The notes under the pieces were generated by a model. That model searched no databases. It was not told the DNA's origin and saw only the letters and a list, made by a program, of their open reading frames with translations. A DNA stretch of 64,000 bases. Source: Bailinhaonella thermotolerans (GTDB lineage Bacteria > Actinomycetota > Actinomycetes > Streptosporangiales > Streptosporangiaceae). Below, one piece after another: positions 45,756 to 55,453 of the stretch; position 1 is the first letter of the stretch; each line of letters starts with the position of its first letter. The translations under genes were made by a program, and so were the position numbers. The stretch spans positions 124,001-188,000 of the forward strand of contig NZ_QZEY01000006.1 of NCBI RefSeq assembly GCF_003594875.1. The letters run 5' to 3'.

Positions 45756-46735
45756 TACTTCGGCTGAGGGGCCATCATCTGCTGGACGTCGAGCTTGTTC
45801 TTGAGGTAGCCGAACTGGTCGAGCATGTCGGCGACCCGCTGGAGGCGCGCGGGCTCAAGAGTGGTCGGGTAGGTGCCCAGGGCGATGATCGAGACGGTGT
45901 CGGCCTTGATCGTGGTGTACGACGGGATGACCTTGACGACCTCCTGGCGGTCCTGCGCGACCTTGAGCGCCTTGGCCAGGGCGCGCTGGAAGGCGGCCAC
46001 GGTCTTGGGGTTCTTGTCCACGAAGGAGGCCAGGCCGCCCCAGCCGGCGACGGGGAAGTCGGCCGTCGGGCCGCTCACCAGGTCGGCGACGATGCGGGCG
46101 CCGATCTTCTTCTGGGCCTCGGTGATGAAGGGCTCGACCGCCGCGATCGCGTCCACGGTGCCCTTGTCGAGCTGGCCGATCATCTCGGGCAGGCCGACCT
46201 TGACCGCCTCGAAGTCGTCCTTGCCGATGCCGTCGGCCTGGGCCGCCGACTGGGCGAGCAGGTGGGTGATGGACTGCGGCGCCGGGACGGCGACCTTCTT
46301 GCCCTTGAGGTCCTTCGCCGTCTGGATCTTGGAGTCCTTCTTGGCGAGGAGGGCGAAGCCCTTGGGGACGCCCTGGTAGGCGTCGGAGACGAACTTGAAC
46401 TTGACCGCGCCCTGGCCCTGCGTCATGAACGTGGAGACGTAGTTGAGCAGGGCGAAGTCCATCGAGCCGTTCTGCATCAGCGGGGTGGCCGCGCCCGAGA
46501 CCGGGATGGGGGTGAACTTGACCGTCAGCCCCTCTTCCTTGAAGAAGCCCTTCTGATCGGCGATCACCGCGGCGGCGGAGTCGGGGACCGGGACGAGCCC
46601 GATGTTGAGGTTGGTCTTCTCGAGTCCCTTGGGGTTGTCCCCGCTCTTGGCGGAATCGGAGCCGCCGCCGCACGCGGTCGCGGTCAGGGACAGAGCGAGG
46701 GTGAGCGCTACGAGACCGGCGCGGCCGAGCCTCAT
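45755..46735 (-). CDS. ABC importer substrate-binding lipoprotein (SsuA/NrtA type)
   Basis: 326 residues from ATG 46735 behind AGGAGG. Lipoprotein signal: ALTLALSLTATACGGGS with lipid-modified Cys22. The mature part is an NMT1/SsuA-like periplasmic-binding fold (LNIGLVPVPDSAAAVIADQK, FFKEEGLTVKFTPIPVSGAA, QGVPKGFALLAKKDSKI). The ligand could be a sulfonate, nitrate, or thiamine-precursor-like molecule; sequence alone does not decide. It is the first gene of a three-gene importer operon that lacks an ATPase. Confidence 0.93.
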   Translation of the reverse strand: MRLGRAGLVALTLALSLTATACGGGSDSAKSGDNPKGLEKTNLNIGLVPVPDSAAAVIADQKGFFKEEGLTVKFTPIPVSGAATPLMQNGSMDFALLNYVSTFMTQGQGAVKFKFVSDAYQGVPKGFALLAKKDSKIQTAKDLKGKKVAVPAPQSITHLLAQSAAQADGIGKDDFEAVKVGLPEMIGQLDKGTVDAIAAVEPFITEAQKKIGARIVADLVSGPTADFPVAGWGGLASFVDKNPKTVAAFQRALAKALKVAQDRQEVVKVIPSYTTIKADTVSIIALGTYPTTLEPARLQRVADMLDQFGYLKNKLDVQQMMAPQPK

Positions 46736-47037
46736 CGTGGACCTCCTAGTCACAGCACGCCCCAGGTCAGGGGGTCTGTGGTTGTATGTACCCGCATGAT
46801 CGATAGCGGTGGATCAGGCTAGTGCACCCGGCGGACGGTGCGCCAATAACAATAAGGAAACCTCTCTTACCGAACCTTCTTCGCCTCTCCGGCAAACCTC
46901 CTGCGACCTGGGCTTTCTCCTGGGTACGCATAAACCAAGGGGTAACCGCGGCTTCCGCTCCCCCTTCCCGAGAGTTGATCGGATCGTCACACTTGGGAGG
47001 TGGTGTGGAACCGGCGCTTTGACCGGAAGAGGGCGGC
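46736..47037. other. 302-bp divergent regulatory region
   Basis: Between the substrate-binding protein and the exported hydrolase. On the minus strand a nested stem-loop (46751-46780: CACAG/CTGTG outside, CCCC/GGGG inside) precedes the AGGAGG site; it could be a regulatory leader, but I cannot match it to a known riboswitch. The stretch around 46840-46960 is less GC-rich than its surroundings and may hold the promoters. Confidence 0.5.
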
Positions 47038-48537
47038 ATGGTTCCTGGGCGGCACAGGCTCGGCCTGATCACCGGGGCGGTGCTCATCGGACTCGCGATC
47101 ACCGGGGGCACTCTCTCGCCACCGGCGTTCGATCCCCCGCCGTTGCGGGCGGAGCCCCGGTACTCCTCCCTGCCCCCGATCCCGCCCGCCGAGCAGGTCC
47201 GCCCCGCGCCCCTGGCCCCCGTGCGCCAGATCGACCTGCGGATCCCGGTCAAGGGCACCGTCCTGGAATCGACGATCTACTACCCCGCCTCGCCCGGGCG
47301 GCACCCGGCCATGGTGTTCGTGCACGGGTCGGGCAGCGCCAAACGGTCGGAGTTCGTCGGGCAGGCGCGGCGGCTGGCGGCGGCCGGGATCGTGACCATG
47401 TCGTTCGACAAGCGCGGGGTCGGCTACTCCTTCCGCCACCGCGACTTCCGGCTGCTCGCCGACGACGCGCTCGCCGCCCTGCGGGTGCTGCGGGCGCGGC
47501 CCGACGTGGACCCCTCGCGCGTCGGCCTGTGGGGCGTGAGCGAGGGGAGCTGGGTCGCGCCCATCGCGGCGGCGCAGAGCACCGAGGTCGCCTTCCTCAT
47601 CCTGGTGTCCGCGCCCAACGTGTCGCCGCTGCGCCAGGTCGCCTGGGCGATGAACGAGCAGCTCCGCAGGCTGCACGCCCCCGACGGCGCCCGCCAGATG
47701 CTCGGGCGGGCGATGGGCCTGGCCGAGTTCGACTTCCTGCGGTACGACCCGATCCCGGTGCTGGAGCGGATCCGGCAGCCGGTCCTGGCGATCTACGGCA
47801 CGGCGGACCCGGCGATCCCCTTCATCGAGAGCGCCCGCGCCCTGTCGGACGCCCTCGACCGGGCCGGGAACACCTCCTACTCCATCCGGTTCATCCCGAA
47901 CGCCAACCACGGCATGCGCATCCCGGGATCCGGCTTCGTCCCCGGCTACCTGGAGAGCATGGCCAACTGGATGCGCGGCCTGCCGGCCACCGCCGCCCCC
48001 GAGCCCCGCGTCGCCGGCGGCACCCCGGTCCAGCGGTACGCCGCGATCGACGTGCCCCAGACCCCCTGGTACGGCGGCAGCTCGATGGCCTTCGCCGCCG
48101 TGATCCTGGCCTGCGCCGGCTACCTCGCCTGGCCCACGGCCGCCCTGGTCTCCCGCCTGCGCACCCGCGACGGCCGGGGCCGCTCCGGCGACGGCGGTCT
48201 CCCCTGGGCGACCCTCAACCGCCGCCTGCTCCGCCTGGCCCTGAGCGGCGTCGCGTTCATCGTCGCCTTCCTCGGCTTCATCGCCACGGTGGTGCTCTTC
48301 TCGATCCATCAGGCGGGGTCCTTCGTCGGCCTCCACCTGGGCTGGATCACCCTGCGCGGCACCACCCTGCTCATGCTCGTCCTGCAGGTCACGACCGTCG
48401 CCGCCGTGATCGAGGGGCTGCGCGAGGGGTGGCGTCTCAGCCGCCGCCAGTACCTCGCCGTCCTCGGCCCCGTCGGCGGCACCGGCCTCCTGATGCTCGC
48501 CGCCAGCTACTACGGCCTCTACGCCTACCCCTGGTGA
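47038..48537 (+). CDS. Exported alpha/beta hydrolase with membrane-spanning C-terminus
   Basis: 499 residues. An N-terminal hydrophobic segment (RLGLITGAVLIGLAITGGTL) leads to an alpha/beta hydrolase domain: HPAMVFVHGSGSAKRSEF (oxyanion region), WGVSEGSW (nucleophile Ser168), AIYGTADPAIPFIESA (Asp) and PNANHGMRIP (His). From about residue 355 four transmembrane segments follow. The domain resembles prolyl-oligopeptidase/dienelactone-hydrolase-like esterases; the hydrolase part would face outside. Substrate unknown. It is divergent from the ABC importer and convergent with the MFS gene. Confidence 0.88.
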   Translation: MVPGRHRLGLITGAVLIGLAITGGTLSPPAFDPPPLRAEPRYSSLPPIPPAEQVRPAPLAPVRQIDLRIPVKGTVLESTIYYPASPGRHPAMVFVHGSGSAKRSEFVGQARRLAAAGIVTMSFDKRGVGYSFRHRDFRLLADDALAALRVLRARPDVDPSRVGLWGVSEGSWVAPIAAAQSTEVAFLILVSAPNVSPLRQVAWAMNEQLRRLHAPDGARQMLGRAMGLAEFDFLRYDPIPVLERIRQPVLAIYGTADPAIPFIESARALSDALDRAGNTSYSIRFIPNANHGMRIPGSGFVPGYLESMANWMRGLPATAAPEPRVAGGTPVQRYAAIDVPQTPWYGGSSMAFAAVILACAGYLAWPTAALVSRLRTRDGRGRSGDGGLPWATLNRRLLRLALSGVAFIVAFLGFIATVVLFSIHQAGSFVGLHLGWITLRGTTLLMLVLQVTTVAAVIEGLREGWRLSRRQYLAVLGPVGGTGLLMLAASYYGLYAYPW

Positions 48538-48715
48538 CCCACCGCCCCTGGTGACCCGATCCCCCCTGATGACCCGCCGCCCCTGATGACCCGCCCGTAC
48601 GGCCCCGCTCCTCCGGCCGTACGGCACCGCCGGCCCCCGCCTCGCGGTACAGCGCCGGGCCTCCGCCGTACGGCGGGAGCGTCCAGGGCGATTCGCCGTA
48701 CGGCGGGGACGCGGG

Positions 48716-50407
48716 TCAGCCCTGGGGGACCGGCTCGGACTCCTGCGGGGACGCGGGTGACGGGGCGGGGTCGCGCCGGGTGAGGGTCAGGGCGGCCAGG
48801 GCGCCGAGGGCGCACAGGACGGCGGTGATCAGGAAGATCTCGCGGTACTCGGTGTGGAGGGCCGTCTTCACCGCGAGCTGGTACTCCGCCAGCCTGCGGG
48901 CGTAGTCGGCGGGGTCCACGCCGAACGGGAGCGGGGTGTCCAGGTGGCCGGTCAGGGCCTGGAACCGGTGGAAGCCCCAGGCGGACAGGGCCGCCACGCC
49001 GAGGAGCATGCCCATCATGCGGGCGACGACGATCGCGGCGGAGGCGACGCCGTGCCGGGCGGGCGGCACGGCGCGCAGGATCGCCGACGAGACCGGCGCG
49101 ATCACCAGGCCCAGGCCCAGGCCGCAGATCACCAGGTCCAGGGTCAGCCGCCAGCCGGGCACCGCCAGCGGCCACGACGACACCAGCAGGTATCCGGCGG
49201 CGGCCATCGCGAACCCGCAGCACGCGGTCGGCCGGTCGCCGATCCGCCGGGCCAGCGCCCCGCCGAGCACCGCCGCCACCGTCAGCGCGACCAGGAACCT
49301 GGCCAGCACCACGGCCCCGCCCACGGCGTCCTCGCCGAGCATCGTCTGCGCGACGAGCTGCACGTCCACCAGCGTGACCATCAGGGCCGCCCCGGCCAGG
49401 AAGCTCACGCCGAGCGCGCCGAACACCGGCGCGCGGCGCACCCCGGTCAGGTCCAGCAGCCGCACCCGCGACCGCGTCTCCCACACCGCGAAGGCCGCGA
49501 GCGCCGCGGCCCCGGCCGCCAGCACCGGCAGCCCCCAGGAGGGCAGCACCGCGTGCTGCGGCTCGGGGTTGTAGACGGCCACGACCAGCAGCCCCAGCGC
49601 GAGCGCCAGCAGCGCCCCGCCCACGACGTCCACGCGCCCGCGCCCGCCGTACGGCGACTCCGCCCCCGGCCGTGACCCGGGCGGGGACTCGGGCGGGGAC
49701 CCGGCCGGGGACGGGGGCCGGGACCCGGCCGGGGACGGGGGCCGGGACCCGGCCGGGGACGCGGGCCGGGACTCGGCCGGGGACGCGGGCGGGGGCTGGG
49801 TCAGGGACGGGGCGGCGGGCCTGCCGGGCGGGACGGCGCGGTGCACGGCGACGGCGGCGACCACCGCGAGCGGCAGGTTGACCCAGAAGACGCCGCGCCA
49901 GCCGACGAGGGCGGCCAGGCCCGCGCCGTACAGCGGGCCGAGGACGGCGCCGAGCTCCTGCGCCGCGCCGACCGCGCCGAGGATGACGGGACGGCGGCGC
50001 TCGTCGAACATGTCGCCGACCAGCGCCATCGTGATCGGGAGCAGCGCGCCGCCCGCGACGCCCTGGAGCGCGCGCCCGGCGACGAGCGCGGGCATCGCCG
50101 TGGCCAGGGCGGTCACCGCCGACCCCGCGGCGAACCCGGCGAGGCACGCGTGGATCAGCGGGCGCCGGCCGTACCGGTCGGAGAGCTGCCCGAGCAGCGG
50201 CATCGCGGCGACGTACCCGAGCAGGAAGCCGGTCACGACCGGAGTGGCGCGCTCCAGGTGGTTCACCGGCACGCCGACGTCGCGCACGATGTCGATCAGC
50301 AGGGTCACCACGACGTACGCGTCGAGCGCGGCCAGCAGCACCGCCACCCCGCCGACCGTGATCGCGACCCCGGGCCGCCCGCCCCTCACCCCGCCGGCGC
50401 CCCTCAC
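48716..50407 (-). CDS. MFS drug-efflux-type transporter
   Basis: 563 residues from GTG 50407, overlapping the lipoprotein stop. The N-half carries the MFS motif [18 protein letters not shown] and DHA-type features ([26 protein letters not shown]). Twelve or more helices are present. The central cytoplasmic loop contains tandem 8-residue SRPPSPAG-type repeats (about residues 205-245), encoded by near-identical 24-bp repeats. It is coupled to the lipoprotein gene upstream; pairs of an LppX/LprG lipoprotein and an MFS exporter are known from mycobacteria (LprG-Rv1410c), where they export lipids. That parallel is the best clue to function. Confidence 0.92.
   Translation of the reverse strand: MRGAGGVRGGRPGVAITVGGVAVLLAALDAYVVVTLLIDIVRDVGVPVNHLERATPVVTGFLLGYVAAMPLLGQLSDRYGRRPLIHACLAGFAAGSAVTALATAMPALVAGRALQGVAGGALLPITMALVGDMFDERRRPVILGAVGAAQELGAVLGPLYGAGLAALVGWRGVFWVNLPLAVVAAVAVHRAVPPGRPAAPSLTQPPPASPAESRPASPAGSRPPSPAGSRPPSPAGSPPESPPGSRPGAESPYGGRGRVDVVGGALLALALGLLVVAVYNPEPQHAVLPSWGLPVLAAGAAALAAFAVWETRSRVRLLDLTGVRRAPVFGALGVSFLAGAALMVTLVDVQLVAQTMLGEDAVGGAVVLARFLVALTVAAVLGGALARRIGDRPTACCGFAMAAAGYLLVSSWPLAVPGWRLTLDLVICGLGLGLVIAPVSSAILRAVPPARHGVASAAIVVARMMGMLLGVAALSAWGFHRFQALTGHLDTPLPFGVDPADYARRLAEYQLAVKTALHTEYREIFLITAVLCALGALAALTLTRRDPAPSPASPQESEPVPQG
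49665..49805. repeat. In-frame 24-bp repeats within the MFS gene
   Basis: Several near-identical 24-bp units, each encoding SRPPSPAG or a close variant on the minus strand, with more diverged units on both sides. Length variation would be tolerated because the unit is a multiple of three. Confidence 0.8.
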
Positions 50408-51093
50408 CCGGCCGGCGCCTTGATGTCCACGGGCGCGTCGAAGTCGCTGAAGTGCACGACCACCGCGCCCGGCGCGACCGGCAGCTTCGCCTTGAGCAGG
50501 CGGTTGTCGGCGCTGTCGATCCACATGTCGCCGGTGATCGGCGCGGTGATCCCGGGCACGAGCGCGCCCAGCGTCTGCTGCGCCAGGGTCCCGTTCACGC
50601 GGTACGCCGGCCGCCCGTTGACGTCCTCCCTGGCGGCGGTCTTGGCGTTCGTGGCGGTGGCGAGCAGCTTGGGCACGCCCCGCTCGGCGTCGAGGATCGC
50701 CGCCGGGTCGTAGATCGCGGTCGTGAGCTGCCGGGGCTGCTTCTGGTAGCCGCCGGTCGGCCCCTTGAAGTACACGTCGTCCCCGACGACCACGAACTCC
50801 ATCTCCATCCGCTGCCCGAGCTGGTCCATCTGCAGCGACCCCTGGGCGTCGCCGGAGGCGGCGAGCCTGCCCTCGGCCCGCTTGAGCGGGACCGGCGCCT
50901 CCCCCTCGGTCTCGATCCGGAACCCGACCGACTTGAGCCCGCTCATGGCCGTCGCCGACTTCTTCAGCAGATCCCCCGCCGGCGGCAGCGTCTCCCCGGG
51001 GCGTTCGCCCCCGCCCGGGGAACACCCGGCGATCGCGGTCACGGCGAGGACAAGCCCCAATAAGCGAACCCTGATACCCGACATGCTCGGCAT
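50404..51093 (-). CDS. LppX/LprA/LprF/LprG-family lipoprotein
   Basis: 229 residues from ATG 51093 (ATG 51084 would remove three). Lipoprotein signal [19 protein letters not shown] with Cys24. The mature domain has the LppX_LprAFG pattern: [60 protein letters not shown] and [19 protein letters not shown]. In mycobacteria these proteins bind and transfer acylated lipids (triacylglycerol, LAM precursors, PDIM) across the envelope. The overlapping downstream MFS gene mirrors the LprG-Rv1410c operon. Confidence 0.93.
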   Translation of the reverse strand: MPSMSGIRVRLLGLVLAVTAIAGCSPGGGERPGETLPPAGDLLKKSATAMSGLKSVGFRIETEGEAPVPLKRAEGRLAASGDAQGSLQMDQLGQRMEMEFVVVGDDVYFKGPTGGYQKQPRQLTTAIYDPAAILDAERGVPKLLATATNAKTAAREDVNGRPAYRVNGTLAQQTLGALVPGITAPITGDMWIDSADNRLLKAKLPVAPGAVVVHFSDFDAPVDIKAPAG

Positions 51094-51321
51094 GCTAACG
51101 ACCCGCTCCGATCCCCCGCCGCATCCCACCCGTATCGATTTGACGAATTAACCGGCCGCTCCGCCCGGCCGCCGGAACCGGGGACGACTGCGGACGACCA
51201 TGTTTAGAAGCCGCGAATCCCGGAAAAACCCCACTTACCCCAAATGTTGGGACAGGATGGACAATCCCACTAGGAGGCCCCATGCCAGCGCTCGCTTAAG
51301 GAGCGATGGAAAGGGGCCCGC

Positions 51322-51528
51322 ATGCACTTCCTCGTCAGCCACGCGCTCGCGGCGGGAATCGGCTTCTTCGCCGCCCTCATGCTGGTCATGGCATGGGGGA
51401 TCCGCAGGGAGGATGCCACGGCGAAGGAGGCGGGGAAGCTCGATCACGAGCCTCTCGGCCCTCTCCTCAGTGGGACGCGGCGACTTCTCGGGCTGCGCGT
51501 CCACCGCGGTCCCCGCCGTCGCGCCTGA
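51322..51528 (+). CDS. Small single-span membrane protein (putative)
   Basis: 68 residues from ATG 51322 with AAAGGGG nine bases upstream. The N-terminus HALAAGIGFFAALMLVMAWG is one transmembrane helix, followed by a charged tail ending RVHRGPRRRA. Third codon positions are almost all G or C, which favours coding. No recognised family. It lies between a divergent lipoprotein gene and a GntR regulator. Confidence 0.45.
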   Translation: MHFLVSHALAAGIGFFAALMLVMAWGIRREDATAKEAGKLDHEPLGPLLSGTRRLLGLRVHRGPRRRA

Positions 51529-51775
51529 CCTCATGCCCGAATGGCACTCGCGCCTTCCCGCGGAAGGGCTCACACATCGGGCCCCAGGCGCCGCCTCTGC
51601 CTATGCCGCCGCCGTCATAGGCAGGGGAAACACTTCGCGCCCGCCCCGCGCGCCCCCGGCCGCCGAGGTCTTCCGAATGCCCCCGGAGCATGGTTACCGA
51701 TTCATCCGGAATCATCCCTTCCGATGGCTAGACTTCCGATTATCAGGGTCGTTGGGATAGGTGGGAGAGCTCCCG

Positions 51776-52549
51776 ATGGGTGCCCAGCCGCTGTGGCGCG
51801 AGATCGCCGAAGACCTCCAGCAGCAGATCGAGAGAGGCGAGTGGCGGCCCGGGGCCCTGCTCCCGCCCGAGGTGGAGCTCAGGGCGAGGTACAACGCCTC
51901 CCGCAACACCGTCCGCGACGCCCTGAAATGGCTCTCGACCAGGGGCCTGGTCCAATCCCGAGCAGGCCGGGGCACGTTCGTCGCCGAGACGGTCGACCCC
52001 TTCGTCGTCACGATGACGGCCACGGGTCCAGGCGGCGGCGAGACGGACCCCTACCTGGAGGACAGCCGCCTCCAGGGACGCGACAGCACGCTCACCACTC
52101 CGCGCGTGGAGATCCAGAAGGCCGACGCCGACGTCGCGGCGGGGCTGCGGATCGGGGAGGGTGAGCTGGTCGTGCTGCGGCACCAGCAGCGCATGGTGGA
52201 CGGGCGGCCCTGCTCCCTGCACACGACCTTCTACCCCCACCGGCTCGTCGAGGAGGGCGCCGAACGCCTGCGCGTCGCCGACCCGATCCGCGAGGGGGTG
52301 TCCCGGTACCTCGACGAGACCCTGGACCTGCGCGAGACCGGCTTCCGGGACCGGCTCATCGCCCGCCCCCCGAACAAGATCGAGAGCATGTTCTTCCGGA
52401 TCCCCGACGACGGCAGCATCTCGATGATCGGCGTGACCCGCGTCGGCTTCGACCAGCACGGCAGGCCGCTGCGCCTGATCGTCACCGTCTACGCGGCCGA
52501 CCGCAACCACCTCGTCTACGACATCGGCCAGGTCCCGCCCGCGACCTGA
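51776..52549 (+). CDS. GntR-family regulator with UTRA domain (HutC type)
   Basis: 257 residues from ATG 51776 (GGGAG eight bases upstream; GTG 51761 would add five residues). The winged helix is LWREIAEDLQQQIERGEWRP, followed by ELRARYNASRNTVRDALKWL and RGLVQSRAGRGTFV; the C-terminal UTRA ligand domain includes GEGELVVLRHQQRMVDGRPC and FRDRLIARPPNKIES. HutC-type regulators respond to small metabolites such as sugar phosphates or histidine intermediates. No neighbouring operon suggests the target. Confidence 0.93.
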   Translation: MGAQPLWREIAEDLQQQIERGEWRPGALLPPEVELRARYNASRNTVRDALKWLSTRGLVQSRAGRGTFVAETVDPFVVTMTATGPGGGETDPYLEDSRLQGRDSTLTTPRVEIQKADADVAAGLRIGEGELVVLRHQQRMVDGRPCSLHTTFYPHRLVEEGAERLRVADPIREGVSRYLDETLDLRETGFRDRLIARPPNKIESMFFRIPDDGSISMIGVTRVGFDQHGRPLRLIVTVYAADRNHLVYDIGQVPPAT

Positions 52550-52561
52550 CCCCCCGCCGTC

Positions 52562-52620
52562 CGCGCCCGTACGCCGCACGCCCGTACGCCGCACGCCCGT
52601 ACGCCGCACGCCCGTACGGC
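52562..52620. repeat. 15-bp GTACGCCGCACGCCC repeats
   Basis: Three copies of a 15-bp unit containing CGTACG, followed by three GCCGTACGGC palindromes up to 52702, all in the convergent gap between the GntR gene and the acyltransferase gene. Confidence 0.8.
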
Positions 52621-52703
52621 TCGCGCCCGCCGTACGGCCGTCGCGGCGCGCCCGCCGGCCGTACGGCCCGCACCGGACGGGACGGGGCGGTGGCCGTACG
52701 GCG

Positions 52704-53996
52704 TCAGGGGGCGGGGCGGGGGGCCGGGGGGATCGGGTGGGGCGCGGGCGGGGCGGGGCGGCGGGAGAGGCGGCGGCCGAGGTTCTGCATGGGGGCCTCG
52801 ATCCAGCGGTAGGCGGCCGCGCTGGCGGTGAGCAGGACCAGGAGCGCGAGGACGCCGAAGGCGAGGCGGAGGGACAGGGGCAGGGCCGCGGGGTCGGCGA
52901 TCAGGCCGTCGAAGGTCTCCATGACGAGGGGGTGGAGGAGGTAGACGGAGTAGCTGATCATGCCCAGCCAGGTGAGGACGCGGGGGATCTCGCGGCCGCG
53001 GAGGGCCATCCCCGCCAGGAAGACCGCCCAGGCGACGACCACCGCGCTGGACCAGGTCCACAGGAACACGCCGCGGTCGGAGTCGGTGAGGGACCAGCCC
53101 GCGGAGAGCCAGATCGCGGCGGCCACCGACAGGACGGGCACGGCCGCCACCAGGGGGACGCCCCGCCACTTGGGCAGCGTGCCCCGCTCCAGCCGGTAGA
53201 GGGCCGTGCCGGAGAACATGGTGGCGAGGATCAGGAACGCCTCCCAGACCCCGACCCGGCTGTTCACCGCCAGCAGGGTCAGTGCCAGCACGCCCAGCAC
53301 CGCCGCGCCGTACCGCCGGGTCCGCTCGCGGAGCAGCAGGACCATGCCGGCCGCCATCAGGGCGCTCACGCCGTACACGGTCCAGGAGACGCCCAGGGTG
53401 CGGGAGATCCAGGCGGCGGGGAGCACGGCGCCCAGGGCCAGGGCTCCCGCCGCGAAGGCGAAGGCCGTCTCCGCGCTGCGCCGGTGGACGCCCGCCACGA
53501 ACATGGCCGTGACCAGCAGATAGAAGACCATCTCGAAGGACAGGGTCCACAGCACGTTCAGGGCGTTGGGCACGCGGAGCATGTCCTGCAGCATGGTGAG
53601 GTGGGCCAGGACGGTGACGTCCGGGCGGTCGGTCATGTCGCGGCCCATGGGGTCCAGGCCGGTGACCGCGAGGAGGATCGCCCCGGCGATCGCGACGAGC
53701 CAGAGGGGGTAGAGGCGGAAGAGGCGGCCGGTCCAGAAGGCGCGCACGTCGCCGCGGCGCTCCAGGGACGCCGGGACCACGTATCCGCTGACCAGGAAGA
53801 AGACGAGCACTCCGCACTTGCCGGCGTCGAACCACGGCTTGCTGATGGAGAACATCTCGGGGTAGAGCGGGTCGATCGAGTGCTCGAAGACCACGATCAG
53901 CGCGGCGACGCCGCGGAGGGCGTCGAGCCAGGCGAGCCGGCGGGGCGCGGGGGGCTGGGGCCGCGCGTCTCCGCGCGGCAGCGTGCTCGTCGCCAT
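52704..53996 (-). CDS. Integral membrane acyltransferase 3 family protein
   Basis: 430 residues from ATG 53996. About ten transmembrane helices. Conserved N-terminal block RLAWLDALRGVAALIVVFEH with the expected catalytic His, then GVLVFFLVSGYVVPASL and GRLFRLYPLWLVAIAGA. The C-terminus contains ISYSVYLLHPLVMETFDGL and an Pro-rich tail (PAPPAPHPIPPAP). It is closer to the OafA/exopolysaccharide O-acetyltransferase type than the one at 35128. It is divergent from the aminopeptidase gene by 67 bp. Confidence 0.92.
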   Translation of the reverse strand: MATSTLPRGDARPQPPAPRRLAWLDALRGVAALIVVFEHSIDPLYPEMFSISKPWFDAGKCGVLVFFLVSGYVVPASLERRGDVRAFWTGRLFRLYPLWLVAIAGAILLAVTGLDPMGRDMTDRPDVTVLAHLTMLQDMLRVPNALNVLWTLSFEMVFYLLVTAMFVAGVHRRSAETAFAFAAGALALGAVLPAAWISRTLGVSWTVYGVSALMAAGMVLLLRERTRRYGAAVLGVLALTLLAVNSRVGVWEAFLILATMFSGTALYRLERGTLPKWRGVPLVAAVPVLSVAAAIWLSAGWSLTDSDRGVFLWTWSSAVVVAWAVFLAGMALRGREIPRVLTWLGMISYSVYLLHPLVMETFDGLIADPAALPLSLRLAFGVLALLVLLTASAAAYRWIEAPMQNLGRRLSRRPAPPAPHPIPPAPRPAP

Positions 53997-54063
53997 CCGC
54001 CCAAGAATATTGCCGGACACGCCTAAAATGTCCCGACTGCACAGAACGAGGGGGTGGGCTCGG

Positions 54064-55419
54064 GTGAACGAGCGTCTCAACACCGGAAGCCATGATCTGC
54101 CGGTGCCCGCGGCCTTGGCGGACTTCATGATGACGGGCTGGGCGGACACCACCGCGCCGGACGTCGAGACCGTCCGCGTCGCGCCGTACACCGCCAAGCG
54201 CCGGGCCGCGCTGGCCGCGCGCTTCCCGGGAGAACGGCTCGTCATCCCCGCCGGGGGGCTCAAGGTGCGCAGCAACGACTGCGACTACCGCTTCCGGCCG
54301 TACAGCGCCTTCGCCTACCTCACCGGCGCGCAGGAGCCGGACGACGTGCTGGTGATCTCGCCGGAGGGGGACGCGACGCTCTTCATGCGGCCCCGGTCGC
54401 CGCGCGACGGGCAGGAGTTCTACCGCGACCGGCGGTACGGCGAGTTCTGGGTGGGGCGCCGTCCCGACCTGGCCGAGGCCGAGGCGATGTACGGCATCGC
54501 GTGCGCCCACATCGACTCCTTCGACGCGAAGGCGCCGGCCCGGGTGGCCGGGGAGGACGCGGAGCTGACCACGTTCCTGTCGGAGATGCGGCTGGTCAAG
54601 GACGAGTTCGAGGTCGCCGAGCTGCAGCACGCGGTGGACGCCACCGTGCGCGGGTTCGAGGACGTCGTGCGCGCGTTCCCCGAGGCGTCGCGGCACCCGC
54701 GCGGCGAGCGGTACGTCGAGGGCGTGTTCGGGCTGCGCTCCCGGCTGGAGGGGTACGGCGTCGGCTACGAGACGATCGCCGCGGCCGGGGCGCACGCGTG
54801 CGTGCTGCACTGGATCCGCAACGACGGGCCGCTGCCGCGCGGGGACATGCTCCTGCTGGACGCGGGCGTCGAGACCGACTCCTTCTACACCGCCGACATC
54901 ACCCGCACGCTGCCCGTCTCCGGCACGTTCAGCCCGGTGCAGCGGCAGGTCTACGAGCTGGTGTACGAGGCGCAGCAGGCGGCGATCGCGACCCTGCGGC
55001 CGGGTGCGCGCTTCCGCGACTTCCACCTCGCCGCGATGCGCGTCATCGCCGAGGGCCTGCGCGAGTGGGGCGTCCTCAAGATCTCGGCGGACGAGGCGAT
55101 GGACCCGGACTCGGGCCTGCACCGCCGGTACACCCTGTGCAGCAGCGGCCACATGCTCGGCATCGACGTCCACGACTGCGCCCAGGCCCGCGCCTCGGCG
55201 TACCTGGACGGCGTGCTGGAGGAGGGCCAGGTCCTCACGGTCGAGCCCGGCCTCTACCTCCAGCCCGACGACCTCACCCTCCCGGCCGAGCTCCGCGGGA
55301 TCGGCGTCCGCATCGAGGACGATCTGGTCATCACGGCCGACGGGGCCCGTCTCATGTCCGGCGCCCTCCCCCGCCACCCCGACGAGATCGAGTCCTGGAT
55401 GGCCGACCTCCTCCCCTGA
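54064..55419 (+). CDS. Xaa-Pro aminopeptidase (M24B)
   Basis: 451 residues from GTG 54064 with GAGGGGG upstream (ATG 54028 would add twelve). Releases N-terminal residues before proline. The N-terminal aminopeptidase P domain (PYTAKRRAALAARFPGERLV, FAYLTGAQEPDDVLVI) precedes the pita-bread domain with metal ligands visible in LLLDAGVETDSFYTADITR (two Asp), SGHMLGIDVHD (His), LTVEPGLYLQP (Glu) and RIEDDL (Glu). Length is normal for PepP. Monocistronic, convergent with the TetR gene. Confidence 0.95.
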   Translation: MNERLNTGSHDLPVPAALADFMMTGWADTTAPDVETVRVAPYTAKRRAALAARFPGERLVIPAGGLKVRSNDCDYRFRPYSAFAYLTGAQEPDDVLVISPEGDATLFMRPRSPRDGQEFYRDRRYGEFWVGRRPDLAEAEAMYGIACAHIDSFDAKAPARVAGEDAELTTFLSEMRLVKDEFEVAELQHAVDATVRGFEDVVRAFPEASRHPRGERYVEGVFGLRSRLEGYGVGYETIAAAGAHACVLHWIRNDGPLPRGDMLLLDAGVETDSFYTADITRTLPVSGTFSPVQRQVYELVYEAQQAAIATLRPGARFRDFHLAAMRVIAEGLREWGVLKISADEAMDPDSGLHRRYTLCSSGHMLGIDVHDCAQARASAYLDGVLEEGQVLTVEPGLYLQPDDLTLPAELRGIGVRIEDDLVITADGARLMSGALPRHPDEIESWMADLLP

Positions 55420-55453
55420 GCCCCTTGAGCAGAGGAAGCCCGCGCCCCCCCGG

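Noticed and set aside
46751-46780. Possible riboswitch before the ABC importer
   Set aside because: Only a simple nested hairpin is visible; I could not match TPP, SAM, cobalamin or other consensus elements.
51529-51775. Additional small genes between the small membrane protein and gntR
   Set aside because: Short frames exist, but none has a ribosome-binding site or recognisable composition.
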